Positions 9,041-16,705 of a stretch of 64,000 bases of DNA are shown one piece after another. A program made the translations under genes and the position numbers. Below the pieces are notes generated by a model that made no database searches, was not told the DNA's origin, and saw only the letters and a list, made by a program, of their open reading frames with translations. Source of the DNA: Bacillus sp. FJAT-22090 (GTDB lineage: Bacteria; Bacillota; Bacilli; Bacillales_A; Planococcaceae); NCBI RefSeq assembly GCF_007676755.1, contig NZ_VEBK01000001.1:1-64000 (forward strand), written 5' to 3'. Position 1 is the stretch's first letter. Each line of letters begins with the position of its first letter.

Positions 9041-9351
9041 CCGATTGGTTACCCTAGTCCATTTATTGGATTTTCTCCCTTCGAAAAAACGGGATAATTT
9101 TTTAGCAAATCGATACGGGAAGATAAACAATTTCCTTTGATTTTCCCTTCAGGCGGCGACTCCTACCGAGGCCAACAAGATGTTGGTCACGAAGGCGTTG
9201 CCACACGATGTGGCACTCTTAGCCTTTGTTCCGCTGTGGGCAAATGAGCCATACCAACGACGCCTAAGCGGCGGGGGTGGCTCATCGCTCACCTGGCGGA
9301 AAGCGTCCGCAAGCCGAGAAAATCATAGCGGTCACTAGTCAACGTAATAAG

Positions 9352-9384
9352 ACAAAAAAAACGCTGATCATGATTGATCAGCGT
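9352..9384 (-). terminator. mlpA terminator overlapping its stop codon
   Basis: ACGCTGATCA and TGATCAGCGT form a perfect 10-bp stem with an ATCA loop, followed on the minus strand by TTTTTTTT-like sequence. The mlpA stop codon (9368-9370) lies inside the second arm, so the last codons of mlpA are part of the stem. Confidence 0.9.
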
Positions 9385-10603
9385 CTTTTGGCATTATTAT
9401 TGATATTGCAGGTTCGTGAGAAAAGATTTCTTTTGCTAAATCCATAACGGATTGTAAAGTAACTTCATCTATTGTTTCACTTACTTCGTCAAGGGAACGA
9501 TGCTTTCCATATAATAACTCATTTTTCCCATTTCTGCTCATACGTGCATTCGTACTTTCTAAGCCTAACAATAGATTTCCTTTTAACTGTTCCTTTGCGT
9601 TGGTTATTTCTGTTTCGGTGAAACCTTTATCAATAATCGTTTGTATCGTATCATTAATAGATGACTTCAATTCATTTAATTGATTACGAGAAGTTCCTCC
9701 ATATATAGCCAAAACGCCCATATCTTCATATGAAGAATGGTAAGAATAAATAGAATAAGCAAGCCCTTTGTCTTCTCGTATTTCTTGGAATAGCCTAGAG
9801 GACATACTTCCACCTAAAATGTTATTTAGTATAACTAAGCTATATATATTATCGGCTTTTACCGATAATCCAGGATAGGCTAGACAAATATGGGCCTGTT
9901 CTGTTTCTCTGCTATTTTCAGTATAAATAGGTTTTAAATTTGGGGTAGTAAAATCAGTAATTTTTTGTACACTATTATCTGTGAAGTCTCCGAATAACTC
10001 TTCAATATAGGTTAAAAATCCATCTGGTATATTACCTGCCACTGAAATTACTACATTTTTAGGAATATAATGTTTTTCCATATATGTTAGAATTGTTTCT
10101 TTCGTGAATGTATTTAGTGTTTCTTCTGTTCCTAGAATAGGAGCTCCTAAAGGATCGTTTCCAAACATTTCTCTCCATAAATACTCATGTACAATATCGT
10201 CTGGAGTGTCTTCTACCATATTTATTTCTTCTAACACCACTTGTCTTTCTTTGTCAATTTCAATTGGGTCAAATAACGAATGAAAGAACATGTCCGCAAG
10301 TATTTCCACTGCGTGAGTTGCGTGATGATCCAATACTTTTGCGTAATAGCATGTATTTTCTTTTGAGGTAAAAGCATTGATATTTCCACCGATACGATCA
10401 AACTCTTCAGCTATTTGCTTTGCTGTTCTCTTTTTTGTTCCTTTAAACAACATATGCTCTATAAAATGTGTTAAACCATTCTCTTCGGGGAGTTCATAGC
10501 GGGAACCTGCCTGAACCCAAATTCCTACCGCAACTGAACGTACGTGAGGAATATGCTCTGAAACGATACGCAACCCGTTATTACAAGTAATTTTATTTAT
10601 CAA
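9368..10603 (-). CDS. mlpA: M16 family zinc peptidase
   Basis: Mitochondrial-processing-peptidase-like metalloprotease (YmxG/MlpA of B. subtilis). The inverted zinc motif HFIEH is at about residues 46-50, with the distal glutamate in VVLEEINMVED. The C-terminal inactive half carries GLAYSIYSYHSSYEDMG. I place the start at TTG 10603 because AGAGGTG lies six bases upstream and the protein then begins INKITCNNGLRIV, as in relatives; the frame extends to 10630 without a ribosome site. In B. subtilis a polysaccharide deacetylase gene (ylxY) separates it from pnp; here only about 95 bases do. Confidence 0.9.
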   Translation of the reverse strand: MINKITCNNGLRIVSEHIPHVRSVAVGIWVQAGSRYELPEENGLTHFIEHMLFKGTKKRTAKQIAEEFDRIGGNINAFTSKENTCYYAKVLDHHATHAVEILADMFFHSLFDPIEIDKERQVVLEEINMVEDTPDDIVHEYLWREMFGNDPLGAPILGTEETLNTFTKETILTYMEKHYIPKNVVISVAGNIPDGFLTYIEELFGDFTDNSVQKITDFTTPNLKPIYTENSRETEQAHICLAYPGLSVKADNIYSLVILNNILGGSMSSRLFQEIREDKGLAYSIYSYHSSYEDMGVLAIYGGTSRNQLNELKSSINDTIQTIIDKGFTETEITNAKEQLKGNLLLGLESTNARMSRNGKNELLYGKHRSLDEVSETIDEVTLQSVMDLAKEIFSHEPAISIIMPKDADQS

Positions 10604-10697
10604 TATTGCACCTCTGTTTAATGTATTCATCTATTAAAAAAAGTTGCCGTAGATAAATGACTACGGTCAACCTATTTGATACTTGTGAAATGTTCAA

Positions 10698-12818
10698 TTA
10701 TTGGTTTTCTTTTTGCTCTTCGCGTTCTTTTTCTTCTTTTAATACAACTTTGCGAGATAAGTTTACGCGACCTTGGTTGTCAATTTCAATTACTTTAACT
10801 AAAAGCTCATCGCCAATTTTCAAGACATCTTCCACGTTTTTCGTACGTTCTTCTTGAATTTCAGAAATGTGAAGCAACCCATCTTTTCCATTGAATATTT
10901 CAACAAAAGCACCGAATTTTTCAATTCGTTTTACTTTTCCTAAATAATATTCGCCAACTTGCGCTACACGAACGATGTCTTCGATAATTTGTTTTGCACG
11001 CGCAATCATCTCTTCATCTGGGGATGCAATATAAATCGTACCATCTTGCTCTGTATCAATTTTCACACCAGTTTCATCAATGATTTTATTGATTTGTTTT
11101 CCGCCAGGTCCGATTACATCACGGATTTTGTCTGGATTGATTTTGATTACCGTTATTTTCGGTGCGTATTTAGACAGTTTTTCACGAGGTTCTGCAATTG
11201 TAGCAAGCATGCTCTCTAATATTTGCATACGGCCAATTTTAGCTTGCTCAAGAGCTTCTTCTAAAATTGTTCTAGATAGACCATCGATTTTAATATCCAT
11301 TTGAAGCGCTGTAATCCCTTTAGATGTCCCAGCAACTTTAAAGTCCATATCTCCAAGATGATCTTCCATCCCTTGAATATCAGTTAAAATCGTGTAGTTT
11401 TCCCCTTTTTTTACTAGACCCATTGCAATACCTGCTACTGGCGCTTTTAGAGGTACACCCGCATCCATCATTGCAAGAGTCGATGCACATATACTTGCTT
11501 GAGAAGTCGAACCATTTGATTCTAATACTTCAGCTACTAAACGAAGTGTATATGGGAAATCATTTTCATCTGGAATAACTGCCTCAAGTGCGCGTTCACC
11601 AAGTGCACCATGTCCAATCTCACGACGCCCTGGAGCACGAATTGGTCCAGTTTCCCCAACACTAAATTGAGGGAAATTGTAATGATGCATAAAACGTTTG
11701 GATTCCTCTAATCCAATACCATCAATAATTTGAACATCGCCTAATGGCCCTAATGTACAAATACTTAATGCTTGAGTTTGTCCGCGCGTAAACAGTCCAG
11801 AACCATGAGTTCTTTGTAAAACGCCAACCTCAGAAGAAAGAGGACGAATTTCAGCTACACCGCGTCCATCTGGGCGAACTTTATCTTCTGTGATCAAACG
11901 ACGAACTTCATCTTTAACCATCGCATCTAAAATTTCACGTACTTGTTTTAATGTTTCATCTGAAGCTTCTTTTTCTGTATATTGTTCTAATACTGAATTT
12001 TTAACTTCCGTAATCGCATCTTCACGTGCATGCTTTTCTTGTACTTGAATAGCTTGTACAAGTTCAGTTTCGCACATACCTTTTACTTCTTCAAAAAGTT
12101 CTTTGTCTAATTCGAATAGTGGAATTTCTTTTTTCTCTTTTCCAATTTCAGCTACTACTTTTTCTTGGAATTCGATTAGTTTGATGATTTCACTATGACC
12201 GAACATGATTGCCTCTAATACAGTCTCTTCTGAAACCTCTTTTGCTCCAGCTTCTACCATGTTAATCGCATCTTTTGTCCCTGCTACTGTTAAGTCCAAT
12301 GTACTTTTTTCCATTTGTTCAACAGTTGGGTTGATAATGAATTCATCCTCTATTAATCCAACTTGAACCCCAGCGATTGGTCCGTCAAATGGTATATCCG
12401 ATACGCTAAGTGCCAACGAAGAACCCAACATTGCTGCCATTTCGGATGAACAATTTTGATCAACTGACATTACGATTGAGATTACTTGCACTTCATTACG
12501 GAATCCGTCTGGAAATAAGGGACGAATTGGACGGTCAATTAAACGACTAGTTAAAATTGCGCGTTCAGAAGGACGTCCTTCTCTTTTGATAAATCCGCCT
12601 GGAATTTTACCAACAGCATATAATTTCTCTTCATAATTCACTGTCAGCGGGAAGAAATCTAAGTTCTTCGGTTGTTTAGAAGCAGTTGCTACAGATAATA
12701 CACTTGTATCCCCGTATCTAACTAATACTGCTCCATTTGCTTGCTTGGCAAGTTGTCCAATTTCAACTTGTAACGGGCGACCTGCCCATTCGTACGTAAA
12801 TACTTTCTTTTCACTCAT
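10698..12818 (-). CDS. pnp: Polyribonucleotide nucleotidyltransferase (PNPase)
   Basis: Phosphorolytic 3'-5' exoribonuclease, a main mRNA decay enzyme. Two RNase PH domains (about 1-220 and 310-540) are joined by an alpha-helical region, then a KH domain ([20 protein letters not shown]) and an S1 domain ([21 protein letters not shown]). The 706 residues match the family (705 in B. subtilis). The C-terminal tail is short and Glu-rich. It is preceded by its own candidate promoter downstream of the rpsO terminator. Confidence 0.97.
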   Translation of the reverse strand: MSEKKVFTYEWAGRPLQVEIGQLAKQANGAVLVRYGDTSVLSVATASKQPKNLDFFPLTVNYEEKLYAVGKIPGGFIKREGRPSERAILTSRLIDRPIRPLFPDGFRNEVQVISIVMSVDQNCSSEMAAMLGSSLALSVSDIPFDGPIAGVQVGLIEDEFIINPTVEQMEKSTLDLTVAGTKDAINMVEAGAKEVSEETVLEAIMFGHSEIIKLIEFQEKVVAEIGKEKKEIPLFELDKELFEEVKGMCETELVQAIQVQEKHAREDAITEVKNSVLEQYTEKEASDETLKQVREILDAMVKDEVRRLITEDKVRPDGRGVAEIRPLSSEVGVLQRTHGSGLFTRGQTQALSICTLGPLGDVQIIDGIGLEESKRFMHHYNFPQFSVGETGPIRAPGRREIGHGALGERALEAVIPDENDFPYTLRLVAEVLESNGSTSQASICASTLAMMDAGVPLKAPVAGIAMGLVKKGENYTILTDIQGMEDHLGDMDFKVAGTSKGITALQMDIKIDGLSRTILEEALEQAKIGRMQILESMLATIAEPREKLSKYAPKITVIKINPDKIRDVIGPGGKQINKIIDETGVKIDTEQDGTIYIASPDEEMIARAKQIIEDIVRVAQVGEYYLGKVKRIEKFGAFVEIFNGKDGLLHISEIQEERTKNVEDVLKIGDELLVKVIEIDNQGRVNLSRKVVLKEEKEREEQKENQ

Positions 12819-12870
12819 TTATTCAAAACTCCTCTCGACTTCAAAAACTCCTTAATAAGGGTATATAAAA

Positions 12871-12898
12871 TCTATATGTATCATAAGTAGTGTATCAA
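12871..12898 (-). promoter_or_regulatory. Candidate sigma-A promoter of pnp
   Basis: On the minus strand TTGATA (12898-12893) and TATAGA (12876-12871) are separated by 16 bases, between the rpsO terminator and the pnp start. The match is fair rather than strong. The resulting leader would be about 45 bases. Confidence 0.4.
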
Positions 12899-12927
12899 AA
12901 ATAACGAAACTATGCGAAATATTTTAT

Positions 12928-12958
12928 GCAAAAGAAAAAGCGGGATAAATCCCGCTTT
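12928..12958 (-). terminator. rpsO terminator
   Basis: AAAGCGGGA and TCCCGCTTT pair perfectly around a four-base loop, with TTTTCTTTT-like sequence after it on the minus strand. It begins about 13 bases beyond the rpsO stop. Confidence 0.85.
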
Positions 12959-12971
12959 CCTAAGTAGTATC

Positions 12972-13241
12972 TTATCGACGTAAACCAAGTTTTGCGATTA
13001 GGTCACGGTAACGTTGTACTTCGTTTTCACGTAAGTATTTTAACAAGTTACGGCGACGTCCAACCATTTTGAATAGACCACGACGTGAGTGGTGATCTTT
13101 CTTATGTGTACGTAAATGTTCGTTTAAAGAATTGATTTCTTCTGTAAGAATTGCGATTTGAATATCTGCAGATCCAGTATCACTTTCGTGAGTTCTGTAC
13201 TCAGCGATTAATTCATTTTTGCGTTCTTGTGTAATTGCCAT
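12972..13241 (-). CDS. rpsO: 30S ribosomal protein S15
   Basis: Primary 16S rRNA-binding protein of the small-subunit platform. The 89 residues are the standard length. Conserved S15 elements are visible: [33 protein letters not shown] and [11 protein letters not shown] strong TAGGAGG site precedes the ATG. It appears to have its own promoter and terminator, so it is a single-gene unit between ribF and pnp. Confidence 0.98.
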   Translation of the reverse strand: MAITQERKNELIAEYRTHESDTGSADIQIAILTEEINSLNEHLRTHKKDHHSRRGLFKMVGRRRNLLKYLRENEVQRYRDLIAKLGLRR

Positions 13242-13340
13242 GTTGGTTTCCTCCTAAAATTCATAATATCCCCTATTCCTGAGCAATCGTTGGAGAATCG
13301 AAAAAGCCAAGGAATGGTTAAGTACGATTTTGTACTTTTA
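13242..13340 (-). promoter_or_regulatory. rpsO 5' leader, possible S15 autoregulatory RNA
   Basis: About 95 bases of leader lie between the promoter and rpsO. It contains a stem-loop AAGTAC...GTACTT (13320-13337) and a second potential structure near the ribosome site. S15 is known to repress its own translation through leader RNAs in Bacillales relatives. The precise Geobacillus-type fold could not be verified here by eye. Confidence 0.35.
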
Positions 13341-13341
13341 A

Positions 13342-13370
13342 AGAATACCATATAATAATTATTGAAGCAA
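13342..13370 (-). promoter_or_regulatory. Candidate sigma-A promoter of rpsO
   Basis: On the minus strand TTGCTT (13370-13365) and TATTCT (13347-13342) are separated by 17 bases, immediately after the ribF stop codon. The placement fits an independent rpsO transcript. Confidence 0.55.
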
Positions 13371-13374
13371 CTAA

Positions 13375-14322
13375 TTAAGCTTGTCCAAAATACTCAATTG
13401 CTTCAAGTTTATCTTTTCCAATTTGTGTTTTTAGCTCTTCGATTCCATTGAACTTTTGTTCGGAACGAATTCGTTTATACCAATGGACGATTACTTCTTC
13501 CCCGTAAATCGATTGGTCAAAATTAATAATATGTACTTCAATCGATAGCTTTTTTTCATCTGGGTTATTGAATGTTGGCTTATATCCAACATTACACACA
13601 CCATTATGCCATTTTTCTTGCACGCGGATTTTTACTGCATATACCCCCGTAGCTGGAGTGTATTGCCCTTCTGTCGGTTGTATATTCGCTGTAGGAAAGT
13701 CAATTGTTCTACCCCTTTTGTCTCCATGTACCACAACGCCGGAAAGTAGAAAAGGACGACCTAGCAATTCTTTTACCTCTTCCATATTACCGACTTTTAA
13801 CTCTTCTCTTATTCTAGTAGAGCTTATTTTTTCTCCGGAAAGTTCTTGTTTTCCTACAACCGAAACAGTATATTTTCCTTCTGCAAGCTGCTCCATATCT
13901 TTCATTGTTCCTTTTCCAAACGCTCCAAACGTAAAATCAAAGCCCGCTGTAACATGTTTCACATTGGCTTGTCTGATAAACGAATCAATGAATTGGGAAG
14001 GTGTTAGTTTCGCAAAATCTGAGGTGAAGCGCACAACAAACACAGTATCCACTTGGAGACTTTTCAGTATTTCTAATTTTTGTTCAAGCGGCGTTATATA
14101 AAATATTTGTTCTTTTCTCCCACCGAGAACTAGCGATGGATGTGGATCGAAAGTCATTACAGCCGTTTTAATACTTTGTTCTTTTCCTTTGTTCAGCGCT
14201 TCTTGAATAACAGCCTGATGACCAGCATGTACTCCGTCGAAGAAGCCGAGCGCTAAAGAATATGCATCATTATGTATATTGTTATACAAATGATTTGGAT
14301 ATGATAAGTAGTGTACGTGCAT
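13375..14322 (-). CDS. ribF: Bifunctional riboflavin kinase/FAD synthetase
   Basis: Converts riboflavin to FMN and FMN to FAD. The N-terminal adenylyltransferase domain shows GFFDGVHAGHQAVI near residue 28 and SSTRIREELK near 165. The C-terminal riboflavin kinase domain shows GDKRGRTIDFPTANI and GVYAVKI. The 315 residues match the family. The ATG follows the truB stop by one base and its AAAGGAG site lies inside truB, so the two genes are coupled. Confidence 0.96.
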   Translation of the reverse strand: MHVHYLSYPNHLYNNIHNDAYSLALGFFDGVHAGHQAVIQEALNKGKEQSIKTAVMTFDPHPSLVLGGRKEQIFYITPLEQKLEILKSLQVDTVFVVRFTSDFAKLTPSQFIDSFIRQANVKHVTAGFDFTFGAFGKGTMKDMEQLAEGKYTVSVVGKQELSGEKISSTRIREELKVGNMEEVKELLGRPFLLSGVVVHGDKRGRTIDFPTANIQPTEGQYTPATGVYAVKIRVQEKWHNGVCNVGYKPTFNNPDEKKLSIEVHIINFDQSIYGEEVIVHWYKRIRSEQKFNGIEELKTQIGKDKLEAIEYFGQA

Positions 14323-14323
14323 A

Positions 14324-15244
14324 TTAATCTCCTTTACTTGCTGAAAACATTTTTTCTGGTTTCATCATACCACTTTTTGATGGATGTTTTATATAAATAG
14401 CAATCGGATTAGAATTCTGCGTATATATTATTTTTTCGTTTGCTTCCAGCAGTGGGTGCGATTCTAGTACTTGTCCGTTTGTGATGCTCTTTTTTGTTTC
14501 TTCTACTATTTCTATGAATGGCCAATGTCCAAGGGCATCCTTTAACGGTAAAATAACGCTTTCCAACTGATCATTTTCGACAGATTGTTTCACTTCATGA
14601 AGGGTCAAACATTGCTCTTTCGTAAAGTTACCTGACTTAGTTCGTACTAATGAAGACATATGTGCAGGGTATCCGAGCAATTCCCCAATTTGTACTGCAA
14701 GTGTACGTATATACGTGCCCTTACTGCAACCTATTTCGATAGTGAATTTTACAGTCTCACCAGAAAAATTCTCCAGTTCATCTAGTAGGTTCAATTTATA
14801 AATTGTCACTTTTCTACTTGGTCGTTCTACTTGTTTTCCTTCTCTTGCATACTCATATAGCTTTTTCCCATTCACTTTAACTGCTGAATACATTGGTGGG
14901 GTTTGCGTAATTTCGCCTGTTAATTGCATAAGTACATTCAAAATTTGATCTCGTGAAAAATGTTTTTCTGTGCAGTCTTTCTCTACTGTTTCTCCGTCTG
15001 CATCCTCGGTCGTTGTAGAGGTACCTATTGAAATAGTGGCTATATAAGTCTTACCTTCATTCATGATATATTCAGATACTTTTGTTGCTTGCCCTAAACA
15101 AATTGGTAGAACACCTTCTACACTAGGGTCTAGTGTGCCTGTATGACCGATTCGTTTCATTTTTAATATTTTACGCAATTTGAATACACAGTCGTGAGAA
15201 GTCATTCCTTTTTCTTTCCATAATGGAAGTATACCTTCGTACAT
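14324..15244 (-). CDS. truB: tRNA pseudouridine-55 synthase
   Basis: Makes pseudouridine 55 in the T-loop of tRNAs. The catalytic aspartate lies in HTGTLDPSVEGVLPICLG near residue 38; the conserved KGTYIRTLA is near 170. The frame continues upstream to 15277, but the ATG at 15244 has a GAGGTGAAC site directly upstream and gives the expected start MYEGILPLWKEKG (306 residues). In B. subtilis truB directly follows rbfA; here an 0.8-kb gap with a terminator and a repeat element separates them, so truB-ribF needs a separate promoter. A weak TTACCT-N18-TATAGT lies near 15293-15322. Confidence 0.95.
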   Translation of the reverse strand: MYEGILPLWKEKGMTSHDCVFKLRKILKMKRIGHTGTLDPSVEGVLPICLGQATKVSEYIMNEGKTYIATISIGTSTTTEDADGETVEKDCTEKHFSRDQILNVLMQLTGEITQTPPMYSAVKVNGKKLYEYAREGKQVERPSRKVTIYKLNLLDELENFSGETVKFTIEIGCSKGTYIRTLAVQIGELLGYPAHMSSLVRTKSGNFTKEQCLTLHEVKQSVENDQLESVILPLKDALGHWPFIEIVEETKKSITNGQVLESHPLLEANEKIIYTQNSNPIAIYIKHPSKSGMMKPEKMFSASKGD

Positions 15245-15386
15245 ATAGTTCACCTCAAAATTAATAATAATTTCCACTTATTTTCATAACTGACTATAGA
15301 GATAATACGTCGTAGCAGGTAACCGCTATGATTTTCTCTCCTTTCGGACGCTTTCCGCCGGGTGAGCGATGAGCCACCCCCGCCGC

Positions 15387-15593
15387 TCAAGCGTCGTTGA
15401 GTTGTCTCAATTGCTCACTCATCCGGCAGGAGTCGCCTTCAGCAGGGAAAAGAAAATTGCTTCCGCTCCGAGCAAAGAATGTTGCTATGCGGGCATAACG
15501 AAGTAGCATACGAGCATAAAAGTTCGATCTGTCCCAGATGTTGCGAGTTTGTAGTGAAATGTTGCGCCATATTGATTGGAACATCTTATCCAT
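15387..15593 (-). other. Short ORF inside repeat copy 2
   Basis: This 68-residue frame begins MDKMFQSIWRNISLQTRNIW and continues into repeated FYAR/YARI/FFAR steps of seven residues. It is the counterpart of the plus-strand ORF at 8822 in copy 1. A second, overlapping frame at 15485-15901 carries heptads over the 21-bp array (KATNSIG, NATSLCL, KTTNMAT). No ribosome site is seen for either. Confidence 0.25.
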
Positions 15594-15650
15594 GTTAATT
15601 TAGCGGAAACTATAGGGTAAGTGCATGTCCGTAAGCCTTTACTTGAAGAA

Positions 15651-15741
15651 TTGGTTGCGCTCGTAGCCATATTGGTTGTTTTCAAGCACAAACTGGTTGC
15701 GTTGCCTATTGAATTGGTTGCTTTCAGGTGACAATTGGTCT
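15651..15741 (-). repeat. 21-bp-phased array, five units (copy 2)
   Basis: On the plus strand TTGGTTG (variants CTGGTTG, TTGGTCT) starts at 15651, 15672, 15693, 15714 and 15735, exactly 21 bases apart. It is the inverted counterpart of the array at 8666-8756, with the same number of units and phase although intervening bases have diverged. Confidence 0.85.
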
Positions 15742-16009
15742 CGTTAAGCCATTTCCTCACTTTTAATGGATAATATATACAGATAAAAGTGTCAATTTTG
15801 TTGGATTGGAGCGAAAAGGGCGGTGACTCCAGTGGGATCAAGTGAGTAAGATGAGACTTCACATCGAACGCAAAAGCGGGCGGTGATGGCTCATCACTCA
15901 CTCCACGGAAAGCGTCCGTCCTTCAGCGGAAATCTCAGCGGAAACTCCCTTACGACGCATTATCCCTCAAGCGAAATTTTAAGACTCCAAAATGTAACAA
16001 TTGTTCCTA

Positions 16010-16048
16010 AAAGAACAAAAAAGTCTGCTCAAATAAGTAAGCAGACTT
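16010..16048 (-). terminator. Terminator after rbfA
   Basis: AAGTCTGCT and AGCAGACTT pair perfectly around a ten-base loop, followed on the minus strand by TTTTTTGTTCTTTT. It ends the rimP-nusA-infB-rbfA operon and cuts it off from truB. Confidence 0.9.
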
Positions 16049-16059
16049 CTTGTTTGTTT

Positions 16060-16404
16060 TTACTCTTCCGATGATTTATTGATTTGTCTTAGTAAATCAT
16101 CTATTCGATTGCCATAAGCTGCCGATTCATCAAATTCAAATAATAGTTCAGGCGTGATACGTAATCTAATACGTTGTCCAATTTCAGAACGTATAAATCC
16201 TTTTGCCTTTTCTAAAGCTTTTAACGTATCTTCACGGTTTCCATCAAGGACGGTAAAATAAATAGTCGCTTGTTGTAAATCGCCAGTAACAGCAACATCC
16301 GTTACTGTGACAAAACCAATACGTGGATCCTTTAATTTTCGACCTATGATTTCGCCTAACTCTTTTTTCATTTGTTCAGCAACTCGGTTAGCGCGCATCG
16401 ACAT
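16060..16404 (-). CDS. rbfA: Ribosome-binding factor A
   Basis: 30S maturation factor with a KH-like fold. The 114 residues match the family; conserved [42 protein letters not shown] and [17 protein letters not shown] are seen. It follows ylxP by 22 bases and is last in the nusA operon because of the strong terminator after it. Confidence 0.95.
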   Translation of the reverse strand: MSMRANRVAEQMKKELGEIIGRKLKDPRIGFVTVTDVAVTGDLQQATIYFTVLDGNREDTLKALEKAKGFIRSEIGQRIRLRITPELLFEFDESAAYGNRIDDLLRQINKSSEE

Positions 16405-16426
16405 GATGGCTACACCTCATTTTCTA

Positions 16427-16705
16427 TCATAAATATTCTTTTCTAATGTCAATACATTCCCATTCCGGATACGACTCCAGATGTCGTATAGCATGTGTAA
16501 GCTCTCTTTCAGCTGCATCCTTTTGTGAAGCTACAGCTACTAGTCCTATAGAGGTACGTTGCCACACGTCTTGGTGGTCTATTTCCGAAATGGAAACATT
16601 AAACTTTTGTTTCGTGCGAGTGAGCACTCGTTGAAGAACTGCCCTTTTCTCTTTTAATGAATGTGCAGTAGGAATGAGGAAATCACACTCTGCATATACA
16701 ATCAT
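16427..16705 (-). CDS. ylxP: DUF503 family protein YlxP
   Basis: Small 92-residue protein of the DUF503/YlxP family, conserved between infB and rbfA in Firmicutes. The family hallmark LPxxHSLKEKRxVLQ is present as LIPTAHSLKEKRAVLQRV near residue 10. It has been linked to ribosome assembly by context only. The start overlaps the infB stop codon (both touch 16705), so translation is coupled. Confidence 0.9.
   Translation of the reverse strand: MIVYAECDFLIPTAHSLKEKRAVLQRVLTRTKQKFNVSISEIDHQDVWQRTSIGLVAVASQKDAAERELTHAIRHLESYPEWECIDIRKEYL

Larger units (their letters stand above)
8486..9310 (+). repeat. Dispersed element, copy 1 (825 bp, inverted-repeat ends)
   Basis: The ends form an imperfect inverted repeat of about 32 bases: GCGGACGCTTTC...GATGAGCC at 8486-8517 against GGCTCATCGC...GCGTCCGC at 9279-9310. 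The interior carries a 21-bp-phased array (8666-8756), a short ORF, and near the right end a cluster of small hairpins (CCAAC AAGAT GTTGG; CCACA CGAT GTGG). Reverse-complemented, 15345-15918 reads as the same element at roughly 80% identity by eye. No transposase is encoded. Confidence 0.85.
8360..9367. other. 1-kb gap filled by a repeat element
   Basis: The gap between mlpA and ymxH holds no supported gene. It contains one full copy of the dispersed element (8486-9310) and the mlpA terminator (9352-9384). About 120 bases at the left edge must hold the ymxH promoter; I see TATAAA on the minus strand near 8400 but no persuasive -35. Confidence 0.7.
15345..15918 (-). repeat. Dispersed element, copy 2 (574 bp, inverted-repeat ends)
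   Basis: The ends CGGACGCTTTCCGCC...GATGAGCC (15345-15375) and GGCTCATCAC...AAGCGTCCG (15888-15918) are inverted repeats of each other. Read on the minus strand the element is collinear with 8486-9310, with about 250 fewer bases in the right half. Similarity continues for some 15-25 bases outside the terminal repeats on both sides (for example AGAAAATCATAGCGGT), so the true ends may be slightly further out. Confidence 0.85.
15245..16059. other. 815-base gap filled by a repeat element
   Basis: The stretch between rbfA and truB holds repeat copy 2 (15345-15918), the rbfA terminator (16010-16048) and, at the left edge, about 100 bases that must hold the truB promoter. No supported protein gene is present; open frames within the element follow its 21-bp phasing. 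Confidence 0.7.

Noticed and set aside
15485-15901. 138-residue minus-strand frame over the repeat element
   Set aside because: Its heptads mirror the 21-bp DNA phase, it has no ribosome site, and the corresponding frame in copy 1 is interrupted; described as part of the repeat instead of a gene.
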